A stretch of DNA of 64,000 nucleotides from assembly GCA_035771165.1 (NCBI GenBank), contig JAWNZC010000447.1, positions 62,001-126,000 on the forward strand. Reading direction: 5' to 3'. Made by a program: the position numbers and the translations under genes. This document shows, in pieces, positions 35,513-45,908 of the stretch. A model generated the notes under the pieces. That model had not been told where the DNA came from and did not search any database. It saw only the letters and a list, made by a program, of their open reading frames with translations. Each line of letters starts with the position of its first letter. Position 1 is the first letter of the stretch. This DNA is from Paragorgia papillata (taxonomy: Eukaryota > Cnidaria > Anthozoa > Scleralcyonacea > Coralliidae).

Positions 35513-35834
35513 AGTATGTGACCACATACATCTCGAATTTCTCCACCTCCATTTCTGTAAAAACTTACACACTTACAAACAATTACAAGGTTTCTCAGAC
35601 AACAAGAACATATCAAAGATCAAATTGGACAAAACTATTCTGAAAAATAATAAAATGTTCTATAAAAACATGTTTGAAAACATCAAAAAATTTGCTCAAA
35701 AGTGCCGTCAGAATGCGGGAAATGCAATTTTAGAGACCCAAATTTCAAAAATTTTCCGGGGGGGCATGCCCCCGGACCCCCTAGATATTCTTTGACTAAG
35801 GTATCAAAATTCCTAGATCCGCCCCTGATCCATG

Positions 35835-37055
35835 ATTTAACACAGGGTATGACTTAAATTCTTAAAACATTGGGAATTATTTGCCTTTCTTCGACGTTGG
35901 ATATATTAAATTTAGATTAAAAATAAGAGACAGCTTATGATTTGGCTCAACTATTAGTATTGTATATACAGAATTTTTATTTGTTTCCAAGCATTGAGGG
36001 TGATTGACCTAGCTTTTCTTGTTTTTAGGTGTGCATGTATAATTATAAACTGTAAACTGTTATATATTTGCAAGTTCACTCAGTTCTCACAGAATCTGTC
36101 TTTGTCAGTCTCTAATCAACAATTTCATCAGACCAGGTGAAGACATGGTCAGTTGTACTGAGAGAATGTTTAAAAGTAGCCCAGAAAATCACCTTTTCCT
36201 TATACAGGGGGTGGGGGCTTGCTCGAAGATAGATGCTTACCCAGTCAACTATGGTATTTGAATAGTAATTTAACCCATTGCTGTGGAGACTGGCTTCAAC
36301 CAACCACTAGCTGCGGCTCTGCTGAATAAAATCATCTGGCATTAGCCAGAATAAAAAGTAATCCCAAAAGTCTTGGGTCATATCTTGAAGGCAGACAACG
36401 AAACATTTCTTGGTCAAAATGAGACATGGTTTAGTTTTATGGTACACACAGCTGTGGTATTCTGTCAGTTTATTGTGTTTTGTTTAGGTGGACCATATAT
36501 GCCACACGATGTATTTGAGCTAGGATCTATTGAAATCAAACATTGAGAAACTCGTTGGAATCGAGAAAACACCTGAACTAAAGTTAAAAAACATAGACAG
36601 CTGGCATGCGAATGTGTCTTACAATAGCTTATTTATGGCTGCTCAAACCGCCTCTTAGCAGATTAGTTGGAATTATTCACTGACATAAGCTGAGTTTCAT
36701 ATTACAACTATTTGCATGGTACAATAAAATATCCCCCCACCACAAAATTAAATGTAATATTTTCATAACCCCCCCATCCAATGGTCCTGGTTTTACTTGG
36801 GTCCCCCCGGTCTTGGTCCCTGGGTCCTGTTTTTACATATAGCCATTCTGACAATGTTAACCCATTGTTGCCTAGGATGTCTGAGGGTTGTCCTGTTGAC
36901 GAGTACAATTGTCTGGCATTAGACTGTAAAACAATGAAGTGCCATAGTGGGCCGGCTCAGGCAGGAATGTGTTAAATTTGATAAGTTTCTAGTTACAAAA
37001 ACTTTAATGCTTCCAAAACGTAAATAATTGTCAGTGGGTTTACAGTTTGCAGTGT
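35835..37055. other. non-coding spacer with repeat fragments
   Basis: No gene is supported. About 36840-36975 (GAGTACAATTGTCTGGCATT and following) resembles the end of a dispersed short repeat. About 36725-36830 is C-rich with GGTCCTGGTTTT/GGTCCTGTTTTTAC repetition. Confidence 0.4.
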
Positions 37056-37061
37056 CATCTA

Positions 37062-37406
37062 CACACGTAAAAATCTCACAGCTTGTCAACAGGATGTGTT
37101 CGCAACAGGTCCGTAGCAAGGCTGTTAACAGGTTGTAACAATGCTGTTCATTCAAGAAGCTGCTACAACCTTGTTAGCATCAACCTGTTAACAACTTGTT
37201 GAGTGCAGAGCGGTAACAGGTTGTTGGAACAACTTGTCATCAGCCTGTTGGAGTCATCAGCCTTGTTACAAGTTGTCAACAGCCTGCTACAGACATGTTA
37301 ACAAGACTGGGACAGCCAGTGCGAACACATGACGGTGACAGCCTGTTGAACAGCCTTGTAACAACTTGCTTGCAGGTCTGTAACAGCTTGCGCGTTTTTA
37401 CGTGTG
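37062..37406. mobile_element. 345-bp MITE with CACACGTAAAAA TIRs and TA target site
   Basis: TIRs CACACGTAAAAA and TTTTTACGTGTG are each flanked by TA (37060-37061 and 37407-37408), as expected for a Tc1/mariner-type target. The interior is made almost entirely of degenerate CCTGTTAACAACTTGTT and AACAGCCTGTTG motifs. Confidence 0.8.
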
Positions 37407-37611
37407 TAGCAGGCCTCGAAATTAGTGCGGTCACTGGCAAATTTATTAAGTTTGTCTGGAAAATATTCTCCCTTCCGGTCATGCTATGACCGGTGAATTG
37501 AAAATGTGAATTAAAATGAGTTATTTTGTGTTGGACCTTAAATAATAAAACCCTGCCAGTGGATGTCTCTGGGCTTATACTGACTACTGTTCTACCTGTA
37601 CATCAAACTAT

Positions 37612-37935
37612 GATCAAACCTCACCAAGTTAAGCCCGGTTAGACCGGGTTAGTACTTGGATGGGTGACCGCTTGGGAATGACCCCGTTGTCGGGCTTGGA
37701 CTCATGTGAGTAGAGTTGTAGCTGATCTCTCCTGTGCTTCGAGGGTTTTTCACCGGAGAATCTCCGGTATTCCTCCCTCCATAAAATCAACACCTAACAT
37801 CTTAGCTGTGATCCGTGGTCTGAACTGTGTTGTTGGTGGCTGATTGGAGCATCTTTGATATGCCTCGACACAGCCACGTTGATCTGCGTCCTTCGCAATT
37901 CAGCCGCTGCCTGCAAGTAAGGATGATTAGCCCCC
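37612..37935 (+). repeat. 5S-rRNA-derived SINE
   Basis: CCAAGTTAAGCCCGGTTAGACCG followed by GGGTTAGTACTTGGATGGGT and GACCGCTTGGGAATG closely follows the 3' half of eukaryotic 5S rRNA, including the internal promoter region. The sequence after it (GGGTTTTTCACCGGAGAATC and onward) is unrelated to 5S rRNA. The right boundary is uncertain. Confidence 0.75.
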
Positions 37936-38793
37936 AGTCCTTTATCATTTTATTAGGCAAACTCATCCAAATGTAACATCTGTATTTCTGGTTTGTTTTA
38001 TCGTAACACTTCGTGGCACATACTATGGAAATCACCGACGTCTGAACTGTGATTATAACTCACAGTTAATACTTTTCCTATTGCGGTGCCCTAAAAGTTA
38101 GCTTGCGGGTGCAGCTAACTATATTCTGCATAGCAGCATAGCAAGCGACATTTTTGACGGGACATTTTTAACGTGATGTTTTGAACGCCACAAGCACCGC
38201 TTTGTAGCACTGGGTCTGGTTATACTTATTAAGCTCATTGTATTTTCTTTTTGTTCATTTTTTTCCTGATAAGTATTCTCGTGTTGTTCAGTGAGTAAAC
38301 TAACCTAAAAAACTACAAATTAACGTGACTGGTAAAATATCCTCTGTGACTGGCAAATTTCATTTTTTACTCGTCACAATGACTGGTAGATATCCAAAAT
38401 TTATTTCGAGGCTTGTCATTTAGTCTAATATAATAAAGAAACGTTTTCATGTTGCGTTTCGCCTTTAAGGTTCCTCCTGTGCCATTTCTTAGGTCAGGAA
38501 AAAACCTTCAACACAAGACGCGACTGTCGATGAAATTGCAACTGTAATTAAGACCCAATTTGCTGAACAGTCAGGTAAAAGATACCTTTTCACACAATAT
38601 CAAACGACATACTTTCTCCACATGAGATGAACTACCTTGTAAATGACTTTTTCAGACCTATAGAGCTCACTGGGTCAAAATCAGACCTGCCGCTTTATGA
38701 CACAGAGTTTAAAAAGTAGAGTCTAGCGACTGCTACGCAGGCCTGTGTTTTAGACAGAGCAAAGTGATAATGTTGTAAACTGGCGAGAATACT

Positions 38794-39260
38794 CAGTGGC
38801 GTAATTCCTGTCACAGGGGTCCTCCTTAGTCGGATGTCCTTTATGGGGATTCCGACATTCCGTCATTTTCACGTATTTATTGGGGAATCGTCAGTCGTCG
38901 TTGAACTGGATATAGTTTTCCATATTTAAATATTGGTACGAAGTTTCAATCAGTTTCATAAAAAAATACAAAACGTTGCAACAGGTTAATAAAGGTACGA
39001 TAATAAACAATAAATGTTGGTAAATGAGAGAAAATCTTTTCAAATATCTTTCGAAAGAAACGTCTGATATAAATGATGAACTTCCCCTTGTTACACCGAT
39101 TAGTTTTTGAAAATTTGAAAATTCCTCGCAGAAGTCACCGAAAATGCACTTCCGGGGCATGTGAAATTCAATTCGGGGGATTCGTCGCGCCCTAGGTCCC
39201 CCGGGGCTGGGGGCCCTTTTCAGTTTCGTCCAGGGGCACCCTAGCCCAAAATTACGCCAT
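38794..39260. mobile_element. probable hAT-derived MITE inside the RECQL pseudogene
   Basis: Left CAGTGGCGTAATT and right AATTACGCCAT resemble the hAT TIR style of the element at 22960. The subterminal C/G-rich sequence (CCCTAGGTCCCCCGGGGC) also fits. The outermost right bases and TSD are not preserved. Confidence 0.5.
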
Positions 39261-39279
39261 CAGACTGTTCAATACTACC

Positions 39280-39718
39280 ATTTGCGTTCAAGCCTTTAGC
39301 GAATAACTAGTTGTATTTTATATTTATTTAATATATATTTATTCTGGAGGTTTGCCCCAAAAGCAAAATGCTTATCTAAGGGGGTTCACCTCAAAATAAT
39401 TTTGTTGTTTTCGAGTTTTGAAACAAACGTTGTCCAATGACAACTATACGTTTGACAGATCAAAATAATCAATAACGAATAGGGGGTGTAAGTTTCAACG
39501 TTGCGTTGATATTTTCTCACGGGTCACGGCTTGCATGGAATACAAAATAAATGCGTTCGGCAGGTCATATCGAAGTGAACTACCCTTATCAGACAATTGC
39601 GTTCGCTGGTCGTTCCGATTCTCACAATTAAGCCAGTCAAACGTATACTTGTCATTGGACAACGTTTGTTTCAAAACTCGAAAACAACTAGTTATTTGAT
39701 AAACGCTTGAATGCAAAT
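39280..39718. mobile_element. 440-bp foldback MITE
   Basis: Outer arms ATTTGCGTTCAAGCC...AATAACTAGTTG (39280-39315) and CAACTAGTTATTTGATAAAC...CAAAT (39685-39718) are complementary. A second inverted pair (TTTTCGAGTTTTGAAACAAA and its complement) lies inside. An extra 100-bp segment on the left makes the arms unequal. Confidence 0.7.
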
Positions 39719-40424
39719 TATAGGATGGAATTTCACTCTGATGAAGTACCCTGCTTGAAACATCACTATTCCGTTTTAAAAACTATTCTTGGCAGTTTAC
39801 CATCTTTTCTCTTTACTTTATGACACCTGATCATTGACAAAAGATCGAAATCTGATTTTTATCTAGAAACCAGGTTCACCATGCGTGGACGAAAGGAAGT
39901 TTCAAGGTAAACTAAACTAAACTGTAATAAAATATAAACCTATTACATGTATTTGCTCAAGCGATTGACTTAATGGAGTTAATGGCTTCTTATTACAGTA
40001 ACTAACCGAGAGTGCGCAGGGCTTGAAATTTTCAATTTTCAGCAGTATCCAAGTGGGATACCAGGTTTCTGAATTTGGTTGTTGAAGTCAACAATGTTGA
40101 ACGATGTTGAATGAAAAACATTAAAAATAAATATAAATAGTAACTTCTAACGTGAATAAAAGACTCGTGAATACATAAATTAACTGCACATTTTAACAAG
40201 AAGACCAGACAGAGGACAGCACGAGTGACATTTTACACAGACGGTTTTAAAAGTTTGTGGAGTTTCAACATTGTATACGTGTTCGGTTGCGTGGTGGTAG
40301 TATTCTAACAGTTTAGATTTAAATTGACTAATAGAGAGGTTGACATTTCGCAAATGTGATGGCAAGGAGTTGAACATTCTAGGAAAAGTTGTACGTATAC
40401 ATGTAGTGCATGTGGTACGTTTGC

Positions 40425-40495
40425 GAGATTGGTGTAATGTAACAGAGCGTCTAACCGGTCATTAGAAAGTTGCAGGTTCGAACCCTGTCTGGAGC
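40425..40495 (+). repeat. tRNA-like SINE head
   Basis: A canonical B-box GGTTCGAACCC (40475-40485) with a degenerate A-box (GGTGTAATGTAACAGAGCG) about 40 bp upstream looks like the promoter of a tRNA-derived SINE. It cannot fold into an acceptor-paired tRNA, so it is not called a tRNA gene. Confidence 0.5.
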
Positions 40496-40562
40496 TCAGA
40501 AATCTTTTCTGAGTATTTGAGCTTGACGAACGTCCACTCCACCAACCGTCTGTTAAAAAGTT

Positions 40563-40656
40563 CTGATAACGAAATACTGACGTTTTGAACGGAGCCCTTC
40601 ATCAGAGTAAAATGTGATGAAGGGTTCCACTTGAAACGTCAGTATTTCGTTATCAA
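40563..40656. repeat. palindrome of two Penelope-like termini
   Basis: GATAACGAAATACTGACG (from 40565) is inverted at 40637-40654. Each arm also contains GATGAAGGG and a GAAACGTCAG-like sequence, a motif set I associate with Penelope-like ends. The arms meet in a 12-bp loop. Confidence 0.6.
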
Positions 40657-40929
40657 GTCAATTCTTGGCAGTTTACCACTTTTTCACCTTGCTCTATTTT
40701 TTGCATCTTAAGAATAAAACATCTCTTTCGCTGATCGCAATGTTTAGTTTATTTCCTTGTTTTACAGGTTTTCGCTGAACAAACTGGTTTAGAGAAGTTG
40801 TACAAAATGCTTGCCTATTGCCAAGATGTCCGTTCTTGTTGACGCTCGCTGATTGGTCAACATTTTGGAGAACAATGGAATGATGCAGAATGCAATGGAA
40901 TGTGTGATAACTGTCGAAATCAATCTGGT

Positions 40930-42205
40930 GAGTGGACTTCACAACAAAGTCTTAAAAATTCGTCAACCTCACTCCTGTACAATGTTAAAGTGCCTCTATG
41001 GCCTGTGGGATCTTTACATATTTAAATAACATGTTTCCCGAAAAATTTTCTCAAAAATATTAAATTCCCGCCCAGCTACAGCGCTCCAAAGTTGGCATCT
41101 CTGTAACTGTGACCGTGCCTGTTAGGGACCTGGTGCGAGTTTACTGTGTGACGTCACGGTCGGAACGGAACTTGCCTTGCAACCAAAATATAACTGGACA
41201 GATAATCTTCGATCTGCGCGCAGTTTATGGAAATGATTTTGAAATAGAGACTTGCCATCAAGATTTTTAAACTGTATTCGTGGAGCGACTATTAATTTAA
41301 AGATAAGTACATTCGATTATTTCTGTATTTTCATTAAATAGTGAGTTAAATTGCAGACTTTTGATGTTGTCATTGTAAAAATGGCGCATGTAACAATCAT
41401 TTCCGAAACATGCAGTCAAAACTAACCCTGTAACTAAAAAATAGACATGTTTTGTGCTTTTTGGTCGCAATATTTGGAATCCCAAGTGGAATATCTACAA
41501 AACTGTCGATAATTTTACATCAGTTTACTCGCCTATTTGACAAAAATGCTCATTGGTCTTGGCTGTTGAAATGACGAGTACGACATCATCGCCATTGTTA
41601 TTGTCGAAGCTCGCAGCATAGAAAATCCAGAATATATTGTCTTCTGGATTGTCTATGCTTGCAGTCAAGACTAACCCTTGCCTCAGAATCTTGTGTGCAC
41701 AGTTTGCAAAACTGACTCTATTTGTGAACCAGTATATGTTACATATGTAATCTACTATAACCTAATGTCTACATGTATGTGCATGTACAGAAAATCTAAC
41801 TAATACCATATCAATTTTATTAAAGATGCCTTACAAAAGGGGCTACTCAGTGAAAAAAAATGTCTTTCTAAAGAAGAAAGAAGCCATTTGGAAGCCAAAT
41901 TATTGTACCACTATGGAAAATAAGGAGACCAATATGAAGCTGTAAATTAGCCTAAATACTCTATCTTAAATTGTATAAATATTATGTGATAATCCAGCAT
42001 GTACAGTATTGTATATATTAAGAAAAGAAAGCTTATGATTATATTTTAAGCTTTATCATATAGATATTGACAAAACACATTGTTAAATATCTTCATACAT
42101 AAAAGATTGCTAATGTTTTCTTCATATTTTAAATGACAGGATTGGAGATACAAACTTTAATTTCTTGCATTATATTGTTAATATCCTTGTCCATTCTCTT
42201 CATTC
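40930..42205. other. intronic, mostly featureless sequence of the RECQL pseudogene
   Basis: No elements recognised. A stretch at 41825-41933 looks like a terminal exon (ALQKGLLSEKKCLSKEERSH, ending in TAA) but cannot be tied to a gene. Confidence 0.35.
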
Positions 42206-42298
42206 AGTTTAGTATATATATATATATATATATATATAAGTGAGTTTTGGTTCACGAAATGTTAGAGAGTGCTCAATACCATATATAGATAGAGCAAA

Positions 42299-42441
42299 AT
42301 ACAAAGTATGAAGTATAGTTTTACGGACTTTTACCTTAAAGTCTTCGCTACCAGAGGTTTCACCCTAAACACCCGTTTAGGGTGAAACCTCTGGTAGCGA
42401 AGACTTTAAGGTAAAAGTCCGTAAAACTATACTTCATACTT

Positions 42442-42446
<5 letters not shown>
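42299..42446. mobile_element. perfect 72-bp inverted repeat with 4-nt loop
   Basis: Arms 42299-42370 and 42375-42446 are perfectly complementary (ACAAAGTATGAAGTATAGTT ... ACCCTAAAC), separated by ACCC. Dinucleotide TA tracts lie on both sides (about 42213-42238 and 42445-42487). The sequence would form a long RNA or DNA hairpin. It could be a young foldback MITE or a hairpin maintained by conversion. Confidence 0.9.
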
Positions 42447-42489
<43 letters not shown>

Positions 42490-42584
42490 GACACACATAC
42501 AAAACGTACATGTATGGCATCTATATTCTAAAGTTCTATTCGTAGTTAGTATAATTTCATAGTGGAAAAGAGGCTTTCCAGCTT

Positions 42585-43445
42585 TCTGATTGGTCCGCTC
42601 AGCGGTGAATCTGAGGTGATAGTCACCGCCTAGCGCGGTGACTATCGCATCACAAGAAATTGTTCTTCAAAAGTAGTTTTGGAAAAGAGACTGGTACTTA
42701 TTCAACACTGCACTGATTTTACTCGTTTCAGTCTCCCCCTCGGAGTTGTCATTTTGAAGTATGAGATTTTAGAATTTGTTGGTCCATTGAACTGTTGATT
42801 ATTTTTTTTCAAAATGGGGTCTGTAGTTTTTGAGACAAACAAAAGAGCATAATACTGAAAACATTTAACACTGAGATGTTGTACATATCAAATATCGTGA
42901 AAACAAAACTTTATAAAGGTAAGGAAGTATATTTTCTATAATTCTTCGTATTTTTTGTATGTTTTGGCTAGGTTTTGGTCGTAGCGATGTGGCGAAAACT
43001 TCGTCACGAGTGAAGAACATAAGATTGAACATGAATTAAGTGCAAAAAAGCCATGACACAGGATCCAAAACACCAGAATAAAAGTCTTTTTAGCATATAT
43101 TTGAATGTATGTACAAGTTCAATTCCAAAGTAGGATGTTGTTTACTCTTTTTTTGAAATTATTTACTGACAAAGACTGTGGCTTGCTAGCATCGTCTGTG
43201 AATAAACAGAATCACCACTGTTAAAATGAAAGCAGTTGTTTAAAAGTTTTTGTTTCAACGTGATTGGTTTTTTATCAACCTCTGAAATTATACTAAAACA
43301 ATTAGTCACCTCAGCCTCGGTGACTATCGGTGTATTTACCTCGCCGCTTCGCGGCTCGGTAAATATTCACCGATAGTCACCTCGACTTCGGTGACTAATT
43401 GTTAAATAGTCACTGTCAATGAGGTGCACAATAGTCCACTAGTTG
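42585..43445. mobile_element. element(s) with GGTGACTA hairpin ends
   Basis: At 43300-43404 a palindrome (TAGTCACCTCAGCCTCGGTG with its near complement around CGCCGCTTCGCGGC) forms a long hairpin. A shorter related hairpin, TGATAGTCACCGCC/GGTGACTATCGCA, lies at 42617-42652. The two share TAGTCACCGA-type sequence and may be the ends of one 0.85-kb non-autonomous element. Confidence 0.5.
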
Positions 43446-43559
43446 GTTTATACTATTACTTCATAGCAATGTTACTAGGTATAGTATAATACCTTATTGA
43501 TGACTATCCAAACAATAAAAAAATGCAATTTTGGTACATTAAATGAAATTGCTTTTAAT

Positions 43560-43655
43560 TTTTATCCTCTGCGGTGTTCTTTCATCCTAGTTTTAAGTGA
43601 CCGAGCTGTCTGTCCAATATACACTTTTGTGCAATCTTTGTGCATAGATTCCCTA
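43560..43655 (-). pseudogene. Penelope-like GIY-YIG fragment, first half (inverted)
   Basis: Minus strand reads DCTKVYIGQTARSLKTRMKE, then HRRG and a stop: the GIY-YIG core of a Penelope-like endonuclease. The continuation is found on the other strand at 43823-44004, so the element has been broken and one part inverted. A MITE sits exactly between the parts. Confidence 0.75.
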
Positions 43656-43822
43656 TAGAGCGTTTTCATCCGACGTCACGGCGGCCATATTGGTGTACCA
43701 AAACAATGAAATGGCGGCCATATTGGTGTACGGTATGGGAATTAGCTCTTTCTTATTCAAATATTTCGTATTGGTTCACCACCCCCATGGGGCCACCGAT
43801 CACGTGAGTGAAAACGCTCTAT
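43655..43822. mobile_element. 168-bp MITE with ATAGAGCGTTTTCA TIRs
   Basis: Left ATAGAGCGTTTTCATCCGAC and right GTGAGTGAAAACGCTCTAT. The inside has two copies of GGCGGCCATATTGGTGTAC. A degenerate second member of the family is at 50200-50275. Confidence 0.8.
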
Positions 43823-44004
43823 TGGCAAAACACACACGAGAAATGGACCACAGTTTTGATTTCGAACATGTTGACATCTTAAGCAGATGCCCACAATGGA
43901 ACAAAATAATATTTTTAGAACCATGGTATTCTATTTGTGACGAGAACTCTCTAAACGAACATATACAAGTCCCCAATGTATACAATATTTTAACTAGATG
44001 TTAA
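43823..44004 (+). pseudogene. Penelope-like GIY-YIG fragment, second half
   Basis: The frame LAKHTREMDHSFDFEHVDIL and WNKIIFLEPWYSICDENS, ending NVYNILTRC, matches the C-terminal part of a Penelope-like GIY-YIG domain. It is in line with, but on the opposite strand to, the fragment at 43560-43655. About 150 bp downstream lies CTGAAGAAGGTTATAG ... AACCGAAAC (44147-44181), a hairpin motif shared with the neighbouring Penelope copies. Confidence 0.75.
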
Positions 44005-44146
44005 TACCCAGTTTTTACACACATTTTAAAACTTTTTGAATAGTTTAACATATATCATTCATACCACTATTGTTTAAAACTCTCTAATTGTTTTATCTAC
44101 ACCTATATAAGGACGCTATTCTGTAATTTACCAGTATTCATCAGCT

Positions 44147-44181
44147 GAAGAAGGTTATAGTAATTTTAACCGAAACAAATA
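44147..44181 (+). ncRNA. hammerhead-like hairpin motif after Penelope fragment
   Basis: CTGAAGA, one extra A, stem GGTT/AACC with an 11-nt loop, then CGAAAC. This resembles a hammerhead core (CUGANGA ... GAAA), but the additional A before stem II and the lack of a clear stem III argue against simple activity. Equivalent motifs occur 3' of the other Penelope copies. Confidence 0.35.
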
Positions 44182-44260
44182 AATATATATTTTTATATTT
44201 TTATTCTTATTCTTGTATATATATATATGAATTTGAAGATTTGTAATCCAGGCATAATGT

Positions 44261-45908
44261 AGTAAGTAAGTGTTCTCCGGATTATATTATTAAAGTTTTG
44301 AGCTTTCGACTCGGTTCTTCGAGTCTTCTTCAGAAAAGTTTAACGGTGTATTAGAATGTTCGCGCTGTTCCTCACGTAATTGTATTCGACGAGAGCGTCT
44401 GATTGGTGCGATGTTAGGAATAGGTGGCGTTTGATTGGTTGTGATGGGACGCGTTGCTAACCAGGTCTGTGTATTGTTGATGGTGGTCGTGGAGTGTCCA
44501 GTGTTCGACGGGTGGATTTATTCGGAAGGAACGGAGGGTGGGTGTGAATCAGGATTGTTATGTGAACGTTTTAATTGAAGGTAGGTTGTAGGAATGTCGA
44601 TGTATCGGTTTAATGTACGTTTGTCTATGCTGTGCCACGCTTCTTTAAATTCGCGCGCATGTTTGGTAGTCGCCTGTCCTAGTATTTTCGTTCGTGACCA
44701 GTCAAAAGTGTGTCCGTTGTCGTCAGCGTGTTTGGCAGGAAGTGAATTATGGTCATGTCGGTTTATAGCGTTCTGATGTTCTGTTAGTCGTGTCTCAATC
44801 TTTTTGGATGTTTGTCCAATGTATTGTTGTGAGCAGTTACGGCAAGGAAACACGTAAATAGCGTTGTGTCTATCGATTGTAATCGTCTTGTCTTTGTGTT
44901 TCGTGAAATTAGATCTAAGTTTATGTGTTGGTTTGTGTGCTATGTCAATGTTAAAAGGTCGGAGAAGTCTAGCTGTCATTTCTGATGTATTGTGGACGTA
45001 CGGTAAAGTGATCCTAGTCCTTTCAGGAGCAGGTTGGTCAGGTGTGATGTTCGTTGGTGTTCGTTTTTTGCGCGTTAAGACTTTGTTGATGAAGTTCCTA
45101 GGGTAGTTGTTCATACGGAATGCCGAGAGAAGGTATCTACGTTCTTCTGTTTTGGATTGTTCTGTGTTACAGTGCGTGTCAATTCGGTTGAATTATGTTT
45201 TAATACAACTGATTTTGTGTTGAGAAGGGTGGTTGCTGTTGTAATTCAGTATTTGGTCAGTGTGTGTTTTCTTTCGGTAGACTTGGGTGTGCAAGGTGCC
45301 GTCATTAGTTTTCGTCAGTAAGACGTCGAGAAAAGAGAGTTGGTTTTTCTGTTCTTCCTCTTTTGTGAATTTAATATTTTCCGTAGCGTTGTTGATTGTT
45401 TGTAATATTTTGTCAGTTTTGTCTTTCTTGATTATTGCAAACACGTCGTCTACGTATCTGTCCCATGTTCTAATGTCGTTGTTGTTAGTCACGGTTCTCT
45501 TTTCTAGTTCCTGCATCACTGCTTCAGCAAGGAAACTGGAAAGAGGTGACCCCATAGGGGTACCGGATACTTGTCGGTAGAAAGTGTTTTGAAAGCAGAA
45601 TTCCGTTGAAAGGCATAGGTCAAGGAGTTCACGTATGTCTTCTTTGTCGAGTGTGGTTCTTGTTTGCCATGATGTATCGTCAGTAAGTAGTTGTTCAGTG
45701 ATTCGTCGTGCTGTGTCTAGTGGTATGGAAGTAAATAGAGAGACTACGTCGAAGGATACCATGATTTCATCAGGTTCAATTCTTAAGTCTTTAATATTGG
45801 TCAGGAAAGTGTTAACGTTGTCCATAGAATGAGGTGAAGTTTGGACCAGAGGTTTGAGTATTCCAGCAAGATATTTGGATAGGTTGTAAGTCGGTGATCC
45901 AGGGAAAA
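44261..45908 (-). mobile_element. Penelope-like retroelement, left (minus) copy
   Basis: Contains the 3' part of a Penelope-like element: RT palm and GIY-YIG endonuclease coding sequence, a 3' region with a CTGAAGAAG hairpin/GAAA motif (44310-44345), and a terminus at AGTAAGTAAGTGTTCTCCGG. Its 5' end is joined, at 45905-45909, to a second copy in opposite orientation (45909-46961). Arms of about 1.05 kb with high identity flank a 0.6-kb RT segment. Tandem and inverted partial copies are typical of Penelope-like insertions. Confidence 0.9.
44518..45902 (-). pseudogene. Penelope-like reverse transcriptase/GIY-YIG endonuclease, 5'-truncated, one stop
   Basis: RT motifs in order: MVSFDVVSLFTSIP, FYRQVSGTPMGSPLSSFLAE, the catalytic WDRYVDDVFAII, LSFLDVLLTKTNDGTLH and RKKTHTDQILNYNSNHPSQH. 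A TAA at 45193-45195 interrupts the frame; the inverted copy has a Leu codon there, so this is a point mutation. In the same frame follow FNRIDTHCNTEQ and YPRNFINKVLTR. Next come a basic linker and the GIY-YIG domain CRNCSQQYIGQTSKKIETRL with its His and Glu-containing helices, to the stop at 44518. The N-terminal region is missing because of the junction at 45905. It would catalyse target-primed reverse transcription in an intact element. Confidence 0.9.

Larger units (their letters stand above)
30286..35827 (+). mobile_element. hAT element carrying an OTU-hAT fusion gene
   Basis: Perfect 15-bp TIRs CAGGGGCGGATCTAG (30286-30300; complement at 35813-35827) bound a 5542-bp element. The right subterminal region has the GGGGGGCATGCCCCCGGACC palindrome also found in the other hAT element. 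Flanks share only ATCCA directly next to each end; a full 8-bp TSD is not seen. The element contains a promoter-proximal 80-bp duplication (30465-30625), a two-exon intact transposase gene, and a 3' region of about 1 kb with direct repeats and a hammerhead-like motif. Confidence 0.9.

Noticed and set aside
37612..37690. A functional 5S rRNA gene
   Set aside because: Only the 3' half is present and it continues into unrelated sequence without a T-run terminator.
40425..40495. A tRNA gene
   Set aside because: B-box is perfect, but no acceptor stem or anticodon arm can be formed; better explained as a SINE head.
41825..41933. Terminal exon of the RECQL pseudogene
   Set aside because: It has an AG acceptor and 30 open codons, but its position (between the zinc-binding and winged-helix exons) and sequence do not fit RECQL.
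44310..44345. A canonical active hammerhead ribozyme in the Penelope 3' region
   Set aside because: An additional A lies between the CTGAAGA box and stem II and stem III is not convincing; kept only as a hammerhead-like motif.
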